A stretch of DNA of 64,000 nucleotides from Pyrenopolyporus hunteri (GCA_902806595.1 CADCXC010000003.1:2728001-2792000), one strand, 5' to 3'; shown: positions 35,603 through 48,144, counted from the stretch's first letter. Numbers and translations are program-made. Notes: generated by a model not told the origin, from the letters alone.

Positions 35603-38600
35603 GGGGCTACGCGATATCTATAGATATACTTAACCTAATGAGCCTAGAGAGGCGAAGGAGATGGGTTGTCACATACATGATTCTCGGATGCACATGTCGG
35701 CGATTCGGAGATCAGGAGACGCATAGAACCTAATGCCTACCTACCCCCTACATATGATTGAGACTGCAGGATAGACAAAAGGGACGCATACATTACCTAC
35801 CTACCTATGTATTGTACAAACCATAATTTTCCTACATGTACCCGAAAACGACGTAATCGTAGTCAGCGAAGACTAAACCCTACGGTGCAACGTGGAGGGC
35901 AGGGCTGGCAGGGTGCTGGGGTGCCGGGCAGTGTTACATCACATAAATCAGACCAAGATCGGCATATGGCATATCTGCCCGGCAGTCAACAGCGACTTAG
36001 GTGGGCATTTTGGGGATTGACAGGGTCTGTTGTATTCACCCCCCTGAATTCAGGATAAATGCCCCATGTGCAAGCAAGGGGAGTTCTGCCGTTCCTGATC
36101 CTTCCCGGGCGCTAGCGGATCAGACAATCCTATCTTCCGCCTCTCCGTCGACATACCTACCTACATGCCTACCTACCCCTACCTGTGTACGGTAACACGG
36201 ACGTATCCTCTGTCCGGGGGAGGGGGTCTCTGGCGAGCGAAAGGGGGTGGGTGCTTAGGTACCTATTGATTGATATATTCGAGGTATGCAAATTCCCGGG
36301 TCACGGCTGAAGGCATATATTTTGTATCACGTAAGTTGATCAGGTAGTTTCCGTGGACATATTTTATGACCTGTCATATTCCAGCACCGATTGCGCCGAC
36401 ACTAAACTTGCGTAATCTGCTCCAACACTCCAGAGCCTCGGGACCGGGCTCGGGCGGGCGAGACAATTACGGATACTCCAAGTCTCACAACAGTAAAGCT
36501 GACGTCTTGGCCTACTCTAGCTTAGACCGTTTGCGCCAGGAGATACTATTAGCTCTATTTATTCCTACATCCACCCCTCCCCGAGCCTTCGCTCTGTGGG
36601 TAAGGGTTGATAGCTGCATTAGGGATCCCAGATCGGCACTGATAGATGGAAACCCTTGTGGCGACCTTATTATCTCGTGTGACGTGCTACAGCTGCAGTT
36701 GTCGTGATCACTACCTGGTACTTGCGTAGGTAGGCAGGTAGGTTATAACAAGAGGGATGGAGCGTTGCATTTAGTCTTATCTAATTTGCACTATCGAGTA
36801 CAGGCCATTTCTTGGGACCGTTATCGTCTAGACTATTCTACAATAATGCACTTTTAGGGGAAATAGGCGATCATACCAACGCTCGGACTACCGGTCCTTA
36901 TCCACCTCGCCGTTCGATAAACAGAAAGGCATTTCAATAGGCACTCGGTGTACAGATACGAGATATTCCGTGGCTTGTTGGGCGAATGCGTTTACGTGGG
37001 GGACGGCGCGTAAGGTGCAGACCGCCGGTGCTAGATAAGCCGTCTCTCGGTCCCTAAGTTAGGAGGTTAGGTATGCCCGCCACACCGAGTTACTGCGGGG
37101 GGGGTCCGTATTGGATGTAAATCGCTACTAAAAGGAGAATGTAGTAGATAGAGCATCTAGAGGGGAAGGTGTTGCAAGCGTCAAAAGAGGTAACGACGGG
37201 TCCAGTAGTTGGTTTCTATGCAGCGTGCAACTTAAGATTTCAGCCTCAGTCCGGGATGCGCACCGCTACCTGTACGATAGTGTCTATCAATTCTTACTGT
37301 GGCGTCCGTCAATACCGATTCTCCAAACTCCACAAGCACCCAAGAGTAAAAAGTCCATGGCTCGAACATGTGGAGTCCACAAGAGAAAACGCGCAACCTG
37401 GTTCTTACGCGTCACCAACTACCGATATCATGAACTCCATAGAGTCTAAGAGTATCCTATTACCTATCACATGGAGTCCGGAAGAGGAAATACCACATTC
37501 CACATATGGTAGAGGTGGCGCTTGATTCATTTTCGGTCTGTTGGTCAAATCTCTTCACAATCGCCGCGCTCATTTCGTCTCTAATTTAACAGTTCCCATA
37601 CTTGACAAGCGCTCGAATCCTTCCGTCGGCCGTCCTTGAGCCGTTGACCGTCCTTAAGCCACTGACTTTGGATAAGCCGGCTCTAGTACCATGTTACCCC
37701 TTCATTCGTCTCTTTTATAGTTGTAGATACCATAATTTAGGTCTTAAGTACATTGACTTCAACCCTTATCAAGACTATGTAACATGTTTTTCGTAATAAG
37801 ACAAATTCATCTGGCGATCATCATTAGAACCATAGGTACCTCTTATACATTAACCTAGGGTTAAGTGCCTACGTACCTACCTAACCTTAGATGGTGAGTC
37901 CTGTAGTAGATAGAAGGCGATTTTTGTTGAAGTAGATGGCTGAAGGGGGGAACTTTAGACTGGGCAGGTAATGCGCCGTCGATTGGCTACTTGTCCGTAG
38001 TAGGCTTGTAAGCAATTATTTCGAATTGATTTACGATATACTGATACAATTATAGAGTCTAATGAAAATACGAGGAAATTTTAAACCCGCTATCACATTT
38101 AAAGTAGGCTGGTTGCTGAGAAATCTTCATTTATCTACGAGACTCGTAGTGTGACTAACCGAAACGTTATGGTCGTAACAGCTTCAAGGCTCTTCCGCCT
38201 ATGGCAAAGTCTTAGTTCATCCATCTTTTCGTTACTCTTTCTAAGGCCCCTATAATGGACACTTCCAAAGTCTAAAACTAAAATACTATGAGTCCTAAAT
38301 TCTTAGAAAGTTAGAGAATTAGTCCCGTCCTACGACTCGGTTAATGATCTCAAAGCACAACTAAGTATCATCTAAGTATCATCTAAGTATCATCTAACTC
38401 TACATTATTCCGCATATAATTAAGCCAACGACTTAATAGTCACGTCCCCAGTGACCATCTTGAAAAGAAATATATAGCGATAGCCTAGGTGCTTTAATTA
38501 TTATTTACCTACCTCATAGGCAGAATAGTGCTCAATCAATTGCTTCCAAGGTTCGAACAGCCTTGCTATGCTCCATCATAGGGGTTAACTCGTACACTCG

Positions 38601-39213
38601 AGGCATGATTCCACTCGTCGCCCTTAATGGGTATCTCAAGCTTCAAACCTGGGCGAGGGCAACGTAGCCCGTATTACTTTATGTACCATAATATTGGGCA
38701 TCCGCATCTCAGACGTGATGACAGCTAGAAGTGCCCCTAAGCGAAGAGTTCTCCTACCTCGAGCCCTCGAATTGAGCGCTCGGTCGTGCATCAATCCTCG
38801 GGCCCCTACGAGATGCGCGGGGCCAACGCATCAAGAATCAGCAGGACCTTTGCGGTGTTGAGGAGAAGGGGAGGAGCATACGTACGCTTCCAAGGCAAAC
38901 ATATCAGGAGTTATTATCAGAATTCATCTCGGTATTGTGGTCGCGATTGATATTTCATGTTACGTTTGGCGATGTTACTCAAGTTGGGTAAAGGGGGCAA
39001 ATGAGGAGCAATTGGCGGTCATATTATAGGCGACTCTCAACGATCGAAGTAGGTATGACGCAGGGCGGATCCTTCACGCCCCCGAATGAGTAGGTGTTGG
39101 TCGACATTATTGGAAATGGAAAAAAAATCTTCAACCCCTCCTAACCCTCTATTATATTCATTTCTTTCTATCCATCAATCTATTGCGTTCGTTAGGTATC
39201 ATTCTAATTCACA
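35603..39213. other. 3.6-kb gene-free region between ABC transporter and GMC oxidoreductase
   Basis: No frame here has recognisable protein features; candidates at 36366-36707 and 37169-37525 look like chance. It holds TACC/GGTA runs near 35793-35808, 36151-36180 and 36728-36744, an 18-bp direct duplication around 37622-37660 (CCGTCCTTRAGCC units) and the 11-bp repeat at 38361. A missing cluster gene could have decayed here, but I find no remnant. Confidence 0.5.
38361..38393. repeat. Three perfect copies of an 11-bp tandem repeat
   Basis: The unit CTAAGTATCAT occurs three times in a row, followed by a partial CTAAC. It is intergenic and probably arose by slippage. Confidence 0.85.
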
Positions 39214-41193
39214 ATGGGGTTGTACTCTGAGCTTCCAAGCGATATTCAGGAGGTGGACGTGATTATTGCCGGAGGTACGTCTTATAGCTCCTCTACAAGT
39301 TCTTCAGTCGGCCTTCTAGACTCTCTGCTAACTTCTAGATTAGGTGGAACCACCGGCTGCATCGTGGCCGCAAGGTTGTCAGATGCAGACCCGGGTCTCT
39401 CTATCTTAGTTATTGAAGGCGGCCCAGACACTACCGGAGAGCACACTATTACTCACCCGGCATTATGGATTTCCCATTTGCTTCCTACCTCTAAATTCAC
39501 CTTATTCTATAAGGCAGCTAAGTCAAAGTTCCTCACTGATCGAGCTCTCGTCATTCCGTCAGGGGGCTGTCTTGGAGGGGGTTCTTCCATGAACCTTCTA
39601 CAATACAGTCGAGGGCTGCGGTCCGACTACGATGATTGGAGTACGCCCGGCTGGACGGCTGATGACATGTTACCGTATATGAAGAAGGTACACAAACTCC
39701 TATTACGCCCAGATGTTAGCGTAGCTTAGAGTCTGCAGTTTGAAACCTACCATAAGCCTGACCCGAGGAACCTCCATGGCCACGATGGCCCAATTCATGT
39801 ATCTGATGGCCCATTCCGTTCCGAAAGGTTCTCATCGGACTTTCTCAATTCTCTTGCAAAAGCTGGATGGCCGGAAGCCGATGATATCAACACCATGGAC
39901 ACTGTGAATCGATCTATGCGTGCATTACGCTACGTGGATCCTGAAGGGACGCGGCAGGATACAGTAACAAGATACCTACGCCCCAGGCTTCAGGATGACA
40001 GACACCCCAACCTTCATGTCGCGGTGCAGTCCTGCGTCGAGCAAATCCTGTTTGATGATAATAGAAAAGCCAATGGGGTGGTTTATAGACCAAACCCTGC
40101 CGCCCATCCTAACCCCGCGCCTCGGACCGTGAAGGCGAGAAAAATGGTCGTATTGTCCTGCGGCGCTTTTGGAAGCCCACTTGTGCTAGAGCGTTCTGGA
40201 ATAGGTAACCCTGAGATCGTTAAACGTGGCGGTGCTGAGCTCGTCTCCGATCTCCCCGGAGTAGGAGAGGACTACGAAGACCACCAGTCGATGATGTATG
40301 CATACAAATCCAGTCTTAACCCCGATGAAACCTTAGATGGCGTTTTCACCGGCCGTTCCAACCCTCAGGATATGATAGAGCGAAAGGACAAGATTCTAGG
40401 TTGGAATGGCATTGATGTTCAGGCCAAAGTCCGACCTTCCGACGCTGAAGTGGCCAGCCTAGGCCCCCGGTTCCAGGAGGCTTGGGATAGAGAGTTTAGA
40501 CCCAAGCCGAAAAAGCCTTTAATGGTGGTGGCTTGCACCGTATGGTAAGCCTATCCGTATAGAAACTAAGGAGCGCTAGTTCTAATAAAACCCAGCTTCC
40601 CAGGAGACGCCACTGGCGAGCCACCAGGACAATACTTCGGCATGGTGTCGTTCAGCGTTTACCCCTTTTCGCGAGGTCACATTCATATTTCGGGCCCCAG
40701 CCTCGACGACGCACCCGACCTCGACACCGGAATTTTTTCAGATGCCGATGGCAATGATATCAAGAATCATCTGTGGATGTACAAGAAACAACGGGAGATC
40801 GCTAGGCGAATGGACACATACCGTGGTGAAGTCGCCTCTTGGCATCCCCGATTTCCGGACGGATCCAACGCTGCCTGTATCGAGACAGGTGCGCCGCTTG
40901 GTGACGTGCCGGACATCGAATATTCAGCCGAAGACGATGCAGCGATCTTGCAGTGGCTACGAGAGCGTATAGACTCGACTTGGCACCCCCTGGGTACTTG
41001 CAAGATGGCGCCGCGGGAGAAGAAGGGTGTCGTAGACCCCTCTCTTAGCGTTTACGGTGTCCAGGGGGTTAAGGTCACCGATATGAGCATCGCACCAGGC
41101 AATGTTGGCGGTAACCTCTGTAACACAGCCTTCGCTATCGGTGAGAAAGCCGCAGATATCATCATCCACGAGTTGGGACTTTCTCGGAATTAG
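39214..41193 (+). CDS. GMC oxidoreductase, alcohol-oxidase-like
   Basis: FAD-dependent oxidase of the glucose-methanol-choline family. Four exons, 39214-39274, 39344-39687, about 39739-40544 and 40596-41193, give 602 aa; an equally in-frame acceptor at 39730 would give 605. Intron 1 splits the dinucleotide-binding motif, which reads DVIIAGGGTTGC after splicing. Other landmarks are LVIEGG, GGCLGGGSSMN near the flavin, the GMC signature-like GAFGSPLVLERSGIG, and the C-terminal active-site blocks STWHPLGTCKM and APGNVGGNLCNTAFAIGEKAAD. The His...Asn pair and overall layout resemble fungal alcohol (methanol) oxidases. There is no signal peptide, so a cytosolic or peroxisomal enzyme is likely; no typical PTS1 is seen at the C-terminus (LSRN). 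It could oxidise a hydroxyl of the PKS product, or act in ordinary alcohol metabolism. Confidence 0.87.
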
Positions 41194-41481
41194 GGAGAGA
41201 TGAGCAGGGAATTCTTATACATAGGTAGATTCTCATATTCGAATCCCTGTCTAGATGTCATGATAGTGCAACTTGTTCGCTTTTAATTGAAGATGGATTA
41301 TTCTACTTTATTACTTTTCCTGTAGTAACAGTACTAGATGTGCAGGCCTTTCACTGGCCTCTATCTAGCAGTAAATCGGACCTCATAATACTCAAGGTAG
41401 CCATCCTGTTACCCCCGTCTCTTCATAAGGATATCGTTTCGCATATCTCCTCCTCATATCTCACCACTCACACGAGTTCCT

Positions 41482-42012
41482 TCATGCCGGTGCATCAGAA
41501 CCCAGGGCCTCATATGGCTGTTTAGCATCAACACCCTTCTCGCGACCACCAGTAGAGCTGGCGTTGGCCGTATCGGAGAGTGTGAACTTTTGCTCTGCGG
41601 CCCGCCCGGGGTCGTCCTTGGTGCCGAATTGAGAGAAGCTGGCGTTCTTCGACTTGTCCTCGGTGCCAATGCTATCGTCCTCCTTTATGTTTTTGCCGTG
41701 CGGGCCGGCGTGGTCTTTCAAGTACTGGCTCTGTATGTATGAGGGCGCAGTTTCTGCGTTGCTGCCGCCCTGTCCCGACGCGACAGTGCCGGGTCCGGAA
41801 GAAGATTGGTGAGTTGCGCCTTCGTAGGACTTTGGGGGAGTTGTTAGGTTCTCGCGCGGAACCTGTTGAGGTGCGGCTTGGTTAGCTTGGCGGAACAATT
41901 GCGACTCTGCGGCGAGGGAGCCTTCGGCTACTAGCCCGGTGCCCTCCTTCGATACGGGAGCGTCTTTCCCGGCGGTAACCTTGACTCCTTCACTAGGTGC
42001 TTTGCCGGACAT
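41482..42012 (-). CDS. Small hydrophilic protein, function unknown
   Basis: Single exon, 176 aa, starting MSGKAPSEGVKV. The frame continues further upstream to 42348, but the region before this Met is poor in protein-like features, so I chose the internal ATG. The protein is rich in Ala, Gly, Ser, Lys, Gln and Glu, has no Cys or hydrophobic segment, and is probably disordered. It contains TGLVAEGSLAAES and a C-terminal AEQKFTLSDTANASS. Composition resembles abundant hydrophilic stress proteins of filamentous fungi, though I cannot assign a family. No domain with catalytic residues is visible. Confidence 0.7.
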   Translation of the reverse strand: MSGKAPSEGVKVTAGKDAPVSKEGTGLVAEGSLAAESQLFRQANQAAPQQVPRENLTTPPKSYEGATHQSSSGPGTVASGQGGSNAETAPSYIQSQYLKDHAGPHGKNIKEDDSIGTEDKSKNASFSQFGTKDDPGRAAEQKFTLSDTANASSTGGREKGVDAKQPYEALGSDAPA

Positions 42013-42669
42013 GTTGACGGGTTTCTTGGTTGATTTGTCTGTTAGAAGTTGGTGGAAAATGGTGGTGTTTAGATTAGACGCCTTTTTTCTAAAGAAATTC
42101 CGTAAGTCCCAATTCGTATAGGATAATGTCGAGGTAACAGAAAAGAAGTATATTGGTGTCTGTGTGATGCGTTCCTTTAATATGTATTGCCCTCGACGTC
42201 TCGAAGGTTTGCGCGGTACGGAGAAGCTTCTACTATTGACGTCATAAGCACGTACAACGTCACAGCTGTACGGCCATGACCTCACATCTCTTGTTCCTAC
42301 GTACTTGGCCCAATAATTATATGTGAGATTGAGGTTGATAAAAGACAAACACAGGAAAACTGGAGGTTCAATCGATCATGATATAATCGTGTGGAGAGCG
42401 TTCCTTTTTTGTGTTGCTCTTGACGCCCCATTGCCAAATCATCAGACATTGCGCATATTCGCGTTCGTCATTCCCCGGTGTAAGTGAGCCGGGGTTTTAA
42501 GCCCGAATGCAATAAGATGAGAAAGCCCACGCATTAATACTTGATGCCATTGGTTTACGAGACTATTTACGCCCAAGATGTATTCAAATGTTCTCAGGAA
42601 AAACTAAGATCCTTACCTGGAAGTTTCGTTATGGTATGTTGAGGCTGACCCGACACCAGAACGCCGTAC
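42013..42669. other. Intergenic region
   Basis: This spacer lies between the start of the small hydrophilic protein and the 3' end of the amino-acid transporter gene. The upstream open frame to 42348 is probably 5' leader. I see nothing else. Confidence 0.5.
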
Positions 42670-44273
42670 TCAGCACTGAAACGGGGGCGGTAGTTCACCG
42701 GCCTTCGCAGCTTGTCGAAGCGAATAAATAGTCCCATAAAGTCCGCCTATGCATATGAATGCCCCAGCGAGGATGGTAAGGATGTTAATTGCGAACATGA
42801 CAGGTCTTCGGAACCATCCCTTGTATCCACCCTTATAGTGGTATGTGTCGTGCAGCCAGAACGCCCCAGCAAGACCATAAGTATCTATAAGCTGAGGGTT
42901 AGCGGGCTCCTTTTGAAATGAAATAAAATAAAATAAAATAAAACTCCTATGTCATTAACTCTCGAATTGATTAGGAAATCCCAATCGCTGAGACAGATTG
43001 GAGAGGAGTTGGCATGGGCGATGAAGGGACTATAACTCGACGTCACATACACCAGGCAGCGAAAAGTGACGCCGCTATACCGACCAAGTAGTTGAATATG
43101 GGGATTCCGACTGCAAATAAGAACGCAGCAAGATTAACTACGAGGATAAGAAAGGTCCAAACGCCCCAGCCGACGAATGTGTGCGAGTGGATATGGCGAC
43201 TTCGTCTAAAAAGGCGTACAAAAATGAGTTTGGCAGAAGTGTGTATGTTCAGGCTGCCCGCGATAAAGAAGTTAGGAATGGCGAGCCCAAGCGAGATCTT
43301 GGACCATGGCGGGCTCAGACTGAGGAGGCTTGGGCTAGAGACTCCTTGGCCAATGTACCAATAACTGACGACAGCGAACGCGATGTAAAATGTTGTAGCC
43401 ACGATCTGCAACGTCCATGCGGCTTTCATGGCGTCTTGCGGATGCTTCATCTCCGAGATGAGGATGAAGAACATGAAGTGTCCAGCAAAAGCAAACACAG
43501 GATTCGTCATACTAATGAAAGCTGAAGTGAAGTCGCTAGATCTCGCGATCACTACATTGCCCGGATCGACGGGAGCAACCCCGGCGCCAGCCATCGCTAC
43601 GATTCCCGAAGTTATGATAGACAAGCCACCAACAACCCAGAGCCAGCTAAGGTTGTCGAGGGTCCGCGGGAAGCTGCAAATAGCTACCGCGACGGAGAAT
43701 ATGCCGGCGAAAGCCACCGCACATAATTTGCCATCGGATATGACGGCCAATGCGAGTTGGCCGGAGAGGATTTGAGACCCCGTGGCGCAAATGGCAAATG
43801 TGACGGATCCCGCACTCAGGATCTCTCTACCGACGGGTCCGAATAAGATAAACCCTGCGTCGCCCATGTTGTGCACTTTACACGCCACTGGTTAGCCAGA
43901 CTCTAAAGGTACGCCACCTAAAAAGCTTCTTACCTTCGGGATGCCGCAGTTTGAACTCTACGAGCAACCAAGCCGTGAAAGTAGCGAACACACCCAGAAA
44001 CGCAATGACGATGACGCCCGGAACAATACCGACCGCGTCCAAAGAGCTTGGCAAGCTTAGCATACCGTTCGAGACGATTTCCGTAATCATCAAGACGGCG
44101 ATGAATGGCCAACTCAATGTCTTGTATTTGATGTCATGGTCGTCCTCTTGCCCGAAGACGTCATTTGGCAGTCCAGGACCGGTGAGCCCTTCTTCACGGT
44201 CTACCTCAGCCGAAACATTGGATCTAGTGGCGTTAAGTTTCTCTTGTGCTTTCGATACTGTGTTGCTCTCCAT
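42670..44273 (-). CDS. AAAP-family amino-acid transporter (fungal neutral amino-acid permease type)
   Basis: Three exons, 44273-43934, 43875-43051 and 42884-42670, join in frame to give 459 aa. A 55-residue hydrophilic N-terminus is followed by about eleven hydrophobic segments. The first contains the Aa_trans landmark ITEIVSNGMLSLPSSLDAVG. Later landmarks are GSQILSGQLAL and FAFAGHFMFFILISEMKHPQDAMKAAW (in pieces: FAFAGHFMFF, EMKHPQDAMKA), matching the Neurospora MTR-like group. The last exon encodes YGLAGAFWLHDTYH and a final membrane pair, ending PPPFQC. Its 166-nt last intron is long for this locus and holds an AAATA microsatellite. The substrate cannot be predicted precisely; neutral aliphatic or aromatic amino acids are usual. 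Confidence 0.88.
42920..42943. repeat. AAATA microsatellite inside a transporter intron
   Basis: About five consecutive ATAAA units lie within the last intron of the AAAP transporter gene (42885-43050). Confidence 0.85.
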
Positions 44274-45595
44274 CGCGCCTAAGCGAAGGCGTAAGCCACG
44301 ATTCTCTAGCTACACTAGCTTCGTCGGGGGTGTGATAAGAGTTGATTATCCTTCTCGGGGCGTGAGAGCAGAGAACGGATACCTGGTGGCGCAATACTAA
44401 AAAACGCTTAAAACGAGAGGGTTAATGGCTAACTGTACTGCCACACCAATGCTAAAACAGAACTGGATAATCTTCAGAATATTGCCATTTAGATCCTCCG
44501 ATTCTTCTGACTCCACGCTGGCGCTCGGAATGATAGCATTACGTTGTTAACGATGTATGTCAGTTATAATACGTGGTATATGGGAGATAAGCCTCCCATG
44601 TTAACCCTCCTAGCGTTCCGGGGTAGTGGGGCGTAACCGGGGATGTCTACGGGCATTAGAAAGCTCTGCGATAAGAGCTCATGTCCCCTTTTGGTAGGTG
44701 TAGTGACGTTCGACCTCCGTTCTGGATTAGACCATACTTGAGGTCAATTCTCGGATTTCGAGCGATTGGTACTAGGAGCCCTAGCTTTTACCTAGATCCA
44801 TAACTAGAAGAATATTGGCAAAATGCGGAGTTACAAGGGTAAGGTGACTTACTTACCTATTACAAGTAATAGCCAACTACTGAAGTCCTAGACTCAATTA
44901 TGCTAAGTTGCGTATAGACTTGTTCTTCGGACAACTTTCTACCTACCTCACCCACTACTGTATTTAGGGGGTAGATACTCGAATAATGCGATAGCCCTAT
45001 GGGCAGTATCGCCAATATCATATCATCTGGTGAGATTGGTAAGTACCTACCTATTGAGCTTGATTTCCGAGGAGTGTAGGATACTATATAAAAGGCGTGG
45101 AGTGGATTATTGAGAGAACCAGCTCGTTTGTTAGGTCAAGTTCCGCCCCTAGAAGAGGGACCACAGAACACCAAGTACCTACCCCTCCATCTTAACTGCG
45201 AGGTCCCGATCCGGTGGTCGGGGGCAGCAGAGAGCCAATAACAGCTCTGTAAATGGCCATAAACGATTCCAATTAGTGCGGGGTTTAGCGGATCTTGGCA
45301 TGCTATTAACGATTTTAGCTTCTCCAATCACTTCTGGCATTTTTGTCAACCCACCGATGTCGCCCAAGATTTTTTTTTTCTGCCCTTTATTCGACTCACT
45401 GAGTAATATGGTGAAGTTGTATGGTTTTCTATACCTAGGTGCCTGTCAAATCTAACTTGCCCGACTACCTCTGTTTCTTTGGCACCTAGTTGGACTTTTA
45501 GGGGACCTTCTTCCCAATTGGCCCCATTTCAAGTTAAAAAAGTATTTGCCAGTTAGAGAGAGGAACAGCTCTGGATCTTCGTATCCAAGCCTGCC
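44274..45595. other. Intergenic region between amino-acid transporter and dihydroxyacid dehydratase genes
   Basis: This is a divergent promoter region. It contains TACC/GGTA runs (for example around 45045 and 45432) and a short poly-T near 45370. No gene is supported. Confidence 0.5.
45084..45094 (+). promoter_or_regulatory. Possible TATA box
   Basis: The sequence TATATAAAAGG is a strong match to a TATA box. It lies about 500 bp upstream of the dihydroxyacid dehydratase start, which implies a long 5' leader if it is used, so the assignment is weak. Confidence 0.25.
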
Positions 45596-47470
45596 ATGGC
45601 ATTACATACCCTCCTTCGAGCTAGAGCTTCGGCGTCTCTGGCTCGAGGTGCTCTTGCGCCGTCGAGACATTATGCGTATGTTTAAGCCATTTTATTCGGT
45701 CTCGATATAACATGTAACTGAACTTCTTTATCACTTAGTCGCCTTTTAAGCACGACTCCTTGTCGACGTTCGAATGACTCCGAGCTGAACAAAGTCTCCC
45801 GTAATATCACACAACCCAAAGCTCAAGGCGCATCGCAAGCTATGCTGTATGCGACTGGTCTCACCGAACAAGATCTATCGAAGCCCCAGGTGGGCATCTC
45901 GTCAGTATGGTACGAGGGGAACCCATGTAATATGCACCTGATGGACCTGTCGGCTGTGGTAAAAGAGTCTGTTGCGCGCGCCGGGCTCATTCCTTACCGG
46001 TTTAACACAATTGGTGTCTCTGATGGTATATCGATGGGTACGACGGGTATGCGCTACTCTTTACAGAGCAGAGAGATCATTGCCGACAGTATCGAGACCG
46101 TCATGCAGGGCCAATGGTACGATGCGAACATCTCCTTACCTGGATGCGACAAGAATATGCCTGGTGTCCTAATAGCTATGGGCCGAGTGAACCGACCTAG
46201 CATCATGGTCTACGGCGGTACTATTAAGCCGGGTTGCAGCATGGCCGGTAAACCAATTGATATCGTCAGCGCTTTCCAGGCCTATGGGCAGTATATTGCA
46301 GGAGAGATCACGGAGGAGCAGCGCTTTGACATTATCCGACATGCATGCCCTGGAAAAGGCGCATGTGGTGGCATGTACACGGCGAACACGATGGCCACCG
46401 CTATCGAGACATTGGGCATGACCCTACCGGGCAGCAGCAGCAGCCCAGCTGATGATCCCAGCAAAGTTAAGGAATGCGAACAGATTGGCGAAGCAATCAA
46501 GAACGCCATGAAGGAGGATATCCGGCCGCGAGATATCATGACCCGAGAAGCGTTCGAAGAGGCCATGGTAGTAGTAAACATACTCGGAGGCAGCACAAAT
46601 GCTGTACTCCATCTGATCGCTATCGCCGACTCCGTGGGCATTAAACTTACCGTCGACGACTTCCAAGCCGTATCCGATAGGACGCCCTTCCTTGCCGACC
46701 TAAAGCCGTCTGGTAAATACGTGATGGAGGATATGCATAAGATCGGCGGTACCCCGGCGCTGCTCAAATTCCTCATCGGTGAGGGTATCATCAAAGGCAA
46801 TGGCGTCACCGTGACAGGCAAGACGATAAAGCAGAACGTCGAATCTTGGCCGTCTTTCCCCCAGGACCAGAAGATCATCCGGCCGTTTTCCAACCCCATT
46901 AAGCCCACTGGCCACATCCAGATTCTACGCGGCTCGCTCGCGCCCGGCGGTTCCGTTGGCAAGATCACGGGTAAGGAGGGTCTTGTATTCAAGGGCAAAG
47001 CCAAATGCTATGATCAGGAAGACGACTTCATCGCGGCGCTCGAGCGCGGAGAGATCAAGAAGGGCGAAAAGACGGTAGTCATCATCCGATACGAAGGACC
47101 TAAGGGTGGCCCCGGCATGCCCGAGATGTTAAAGCCGTCATCCGCCATTATGGGCTACGGCCTCGGCAACGACGTTGCGCTGCTGACGGATGGACGATTC
47201 TCGGGAGGTAGCCACGGTTTCCTGATCGGCCACATCACGCCGGAGGCGCGCGAAGGCGGGCCCATCGGACTCGTCCAGGACGGCGATACTATCACAATAG
47301 ACGCTGAGAGGCGCGTCATCGACACCGATGTTAGCGACGCGGAAATGGCAAAGAGGAAGGCCGCCTGGGCGCCGCCGCCTCCGCGGTATGCCCAGGGCAC
47401 TCTGACCAAATACGCGACTCTTGTCAGTGACGCTAGCCACGGATGCGTCACCACGGGAGTTAATGCTTAA
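45596..47470 (+). CDS. ILV3: Dihydroxyacid dehydratase, mitochondrial (ILV3 type)
   Basis: Iron-sulfur enzyme that dehydrates 2,3-dihydroxy-isovalerate and 2,3-dihydroxy-3-methylvalerate in valine, isoleucine and leucine synthesis, in the mitochondrial matrix. Two exons (45596-45675, 45739-47470) join to give 603 aa. The first encodes an Arg/Ala-rich amphipathic presequence, [20 protein letters not shown]. Three cluster cysteines lie at about C90 (GNPCNMH), C163 (PGCDKNMPG) and C236 (GACGGMY), spaced 73 and 73 residues, as in bacterial IlvD. The C-terminal block has [19 protein letters not shown] and ends [11 protein letters not shown]. All look functional. Length and features fit the housekeeping enzyme. 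A second copy can serve as self-resistance in the aspterric acid cluster of other fungi; this window alone cannot tell whether this is the only copy. Confidence 0.95.
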
Positions 47471-48144
47471 AAGTTAAAAAGGGTATATATCTGTATAGGG
47501 ACGAGTTTCGGGCGCGTTTAGCTCGACAAAGATGGAGTGAATGTCTTGTATCTACCGGTCTAAAAGTGTGTTATGGGGTGGTCTGGTTTCTGGTCCGGAA
47601 AATGGGCGCCTCTGATTCCCAGCGCCGTTTCAAGGCGACATCGAAGAAAGATGAAAAAAAGGTTCAAAGTTCAAACACTCCGAAAAGCTTGATTGGGCAC
47701 CTATATAGAGGCGTAGTCTGGCTACGGCCAAAATGCTTACGAGATTGACGAGCCGGCGAAAGCGGGATAGATGATAAAAGAGATACCATTTCCAGCTCTA
47801 TTTTTCACGTCACTTCCACTCCCCGGATAGCTCGGTTGGAGGCATGCAGATATCGCACTTGGCTTCATGACCAATGTCCCCCTTTTCCTTCGCTGCCTCC
47901 CAATCCCTTAATCCATCCCACCGAGCTTAGTCCTCCGATTCGTCGCGCCCCCGTCCCCCTGTCCTAATAAAGGACGCGGGGGAAAAGGGCACCTTAAGGT
48001 AATATCAATGCATGCTCCACCCCCAAAAATGCGTAACGATGACGTCGGACAAACCCGCCGGCAGGGAAACAAACAAACAACAGGACTCGCCGGCCCGGAA
48101 CAACACGATTATAAAATGCAAGAGCCGCCCGCGCGCCGCGGCCG
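47471..48144. other. Convergent intergenic region
   Basis: Spacer between the dihydroxyacid dehydratase (+) and acyltransferase (-) 3' ends. Short frames at 47566-47748 and 48008-48451 have no supporting features; the latter largely mirrors the acyltransferase. I see nothing else. Confidence 0.5.

Noticed and set aside
36366..37525. Frames of 113 and 118 codons in the gap between exporter and oxidase
   Set aside because: No recognisable protein features; not supported as genes.
41482..42348. 288-codon start of the small hydrophilic protein
   Set aside because: The extra N-terminal part has composition unlike the rest and looks like an open 5' leader; the Met at 42012 is preferred.
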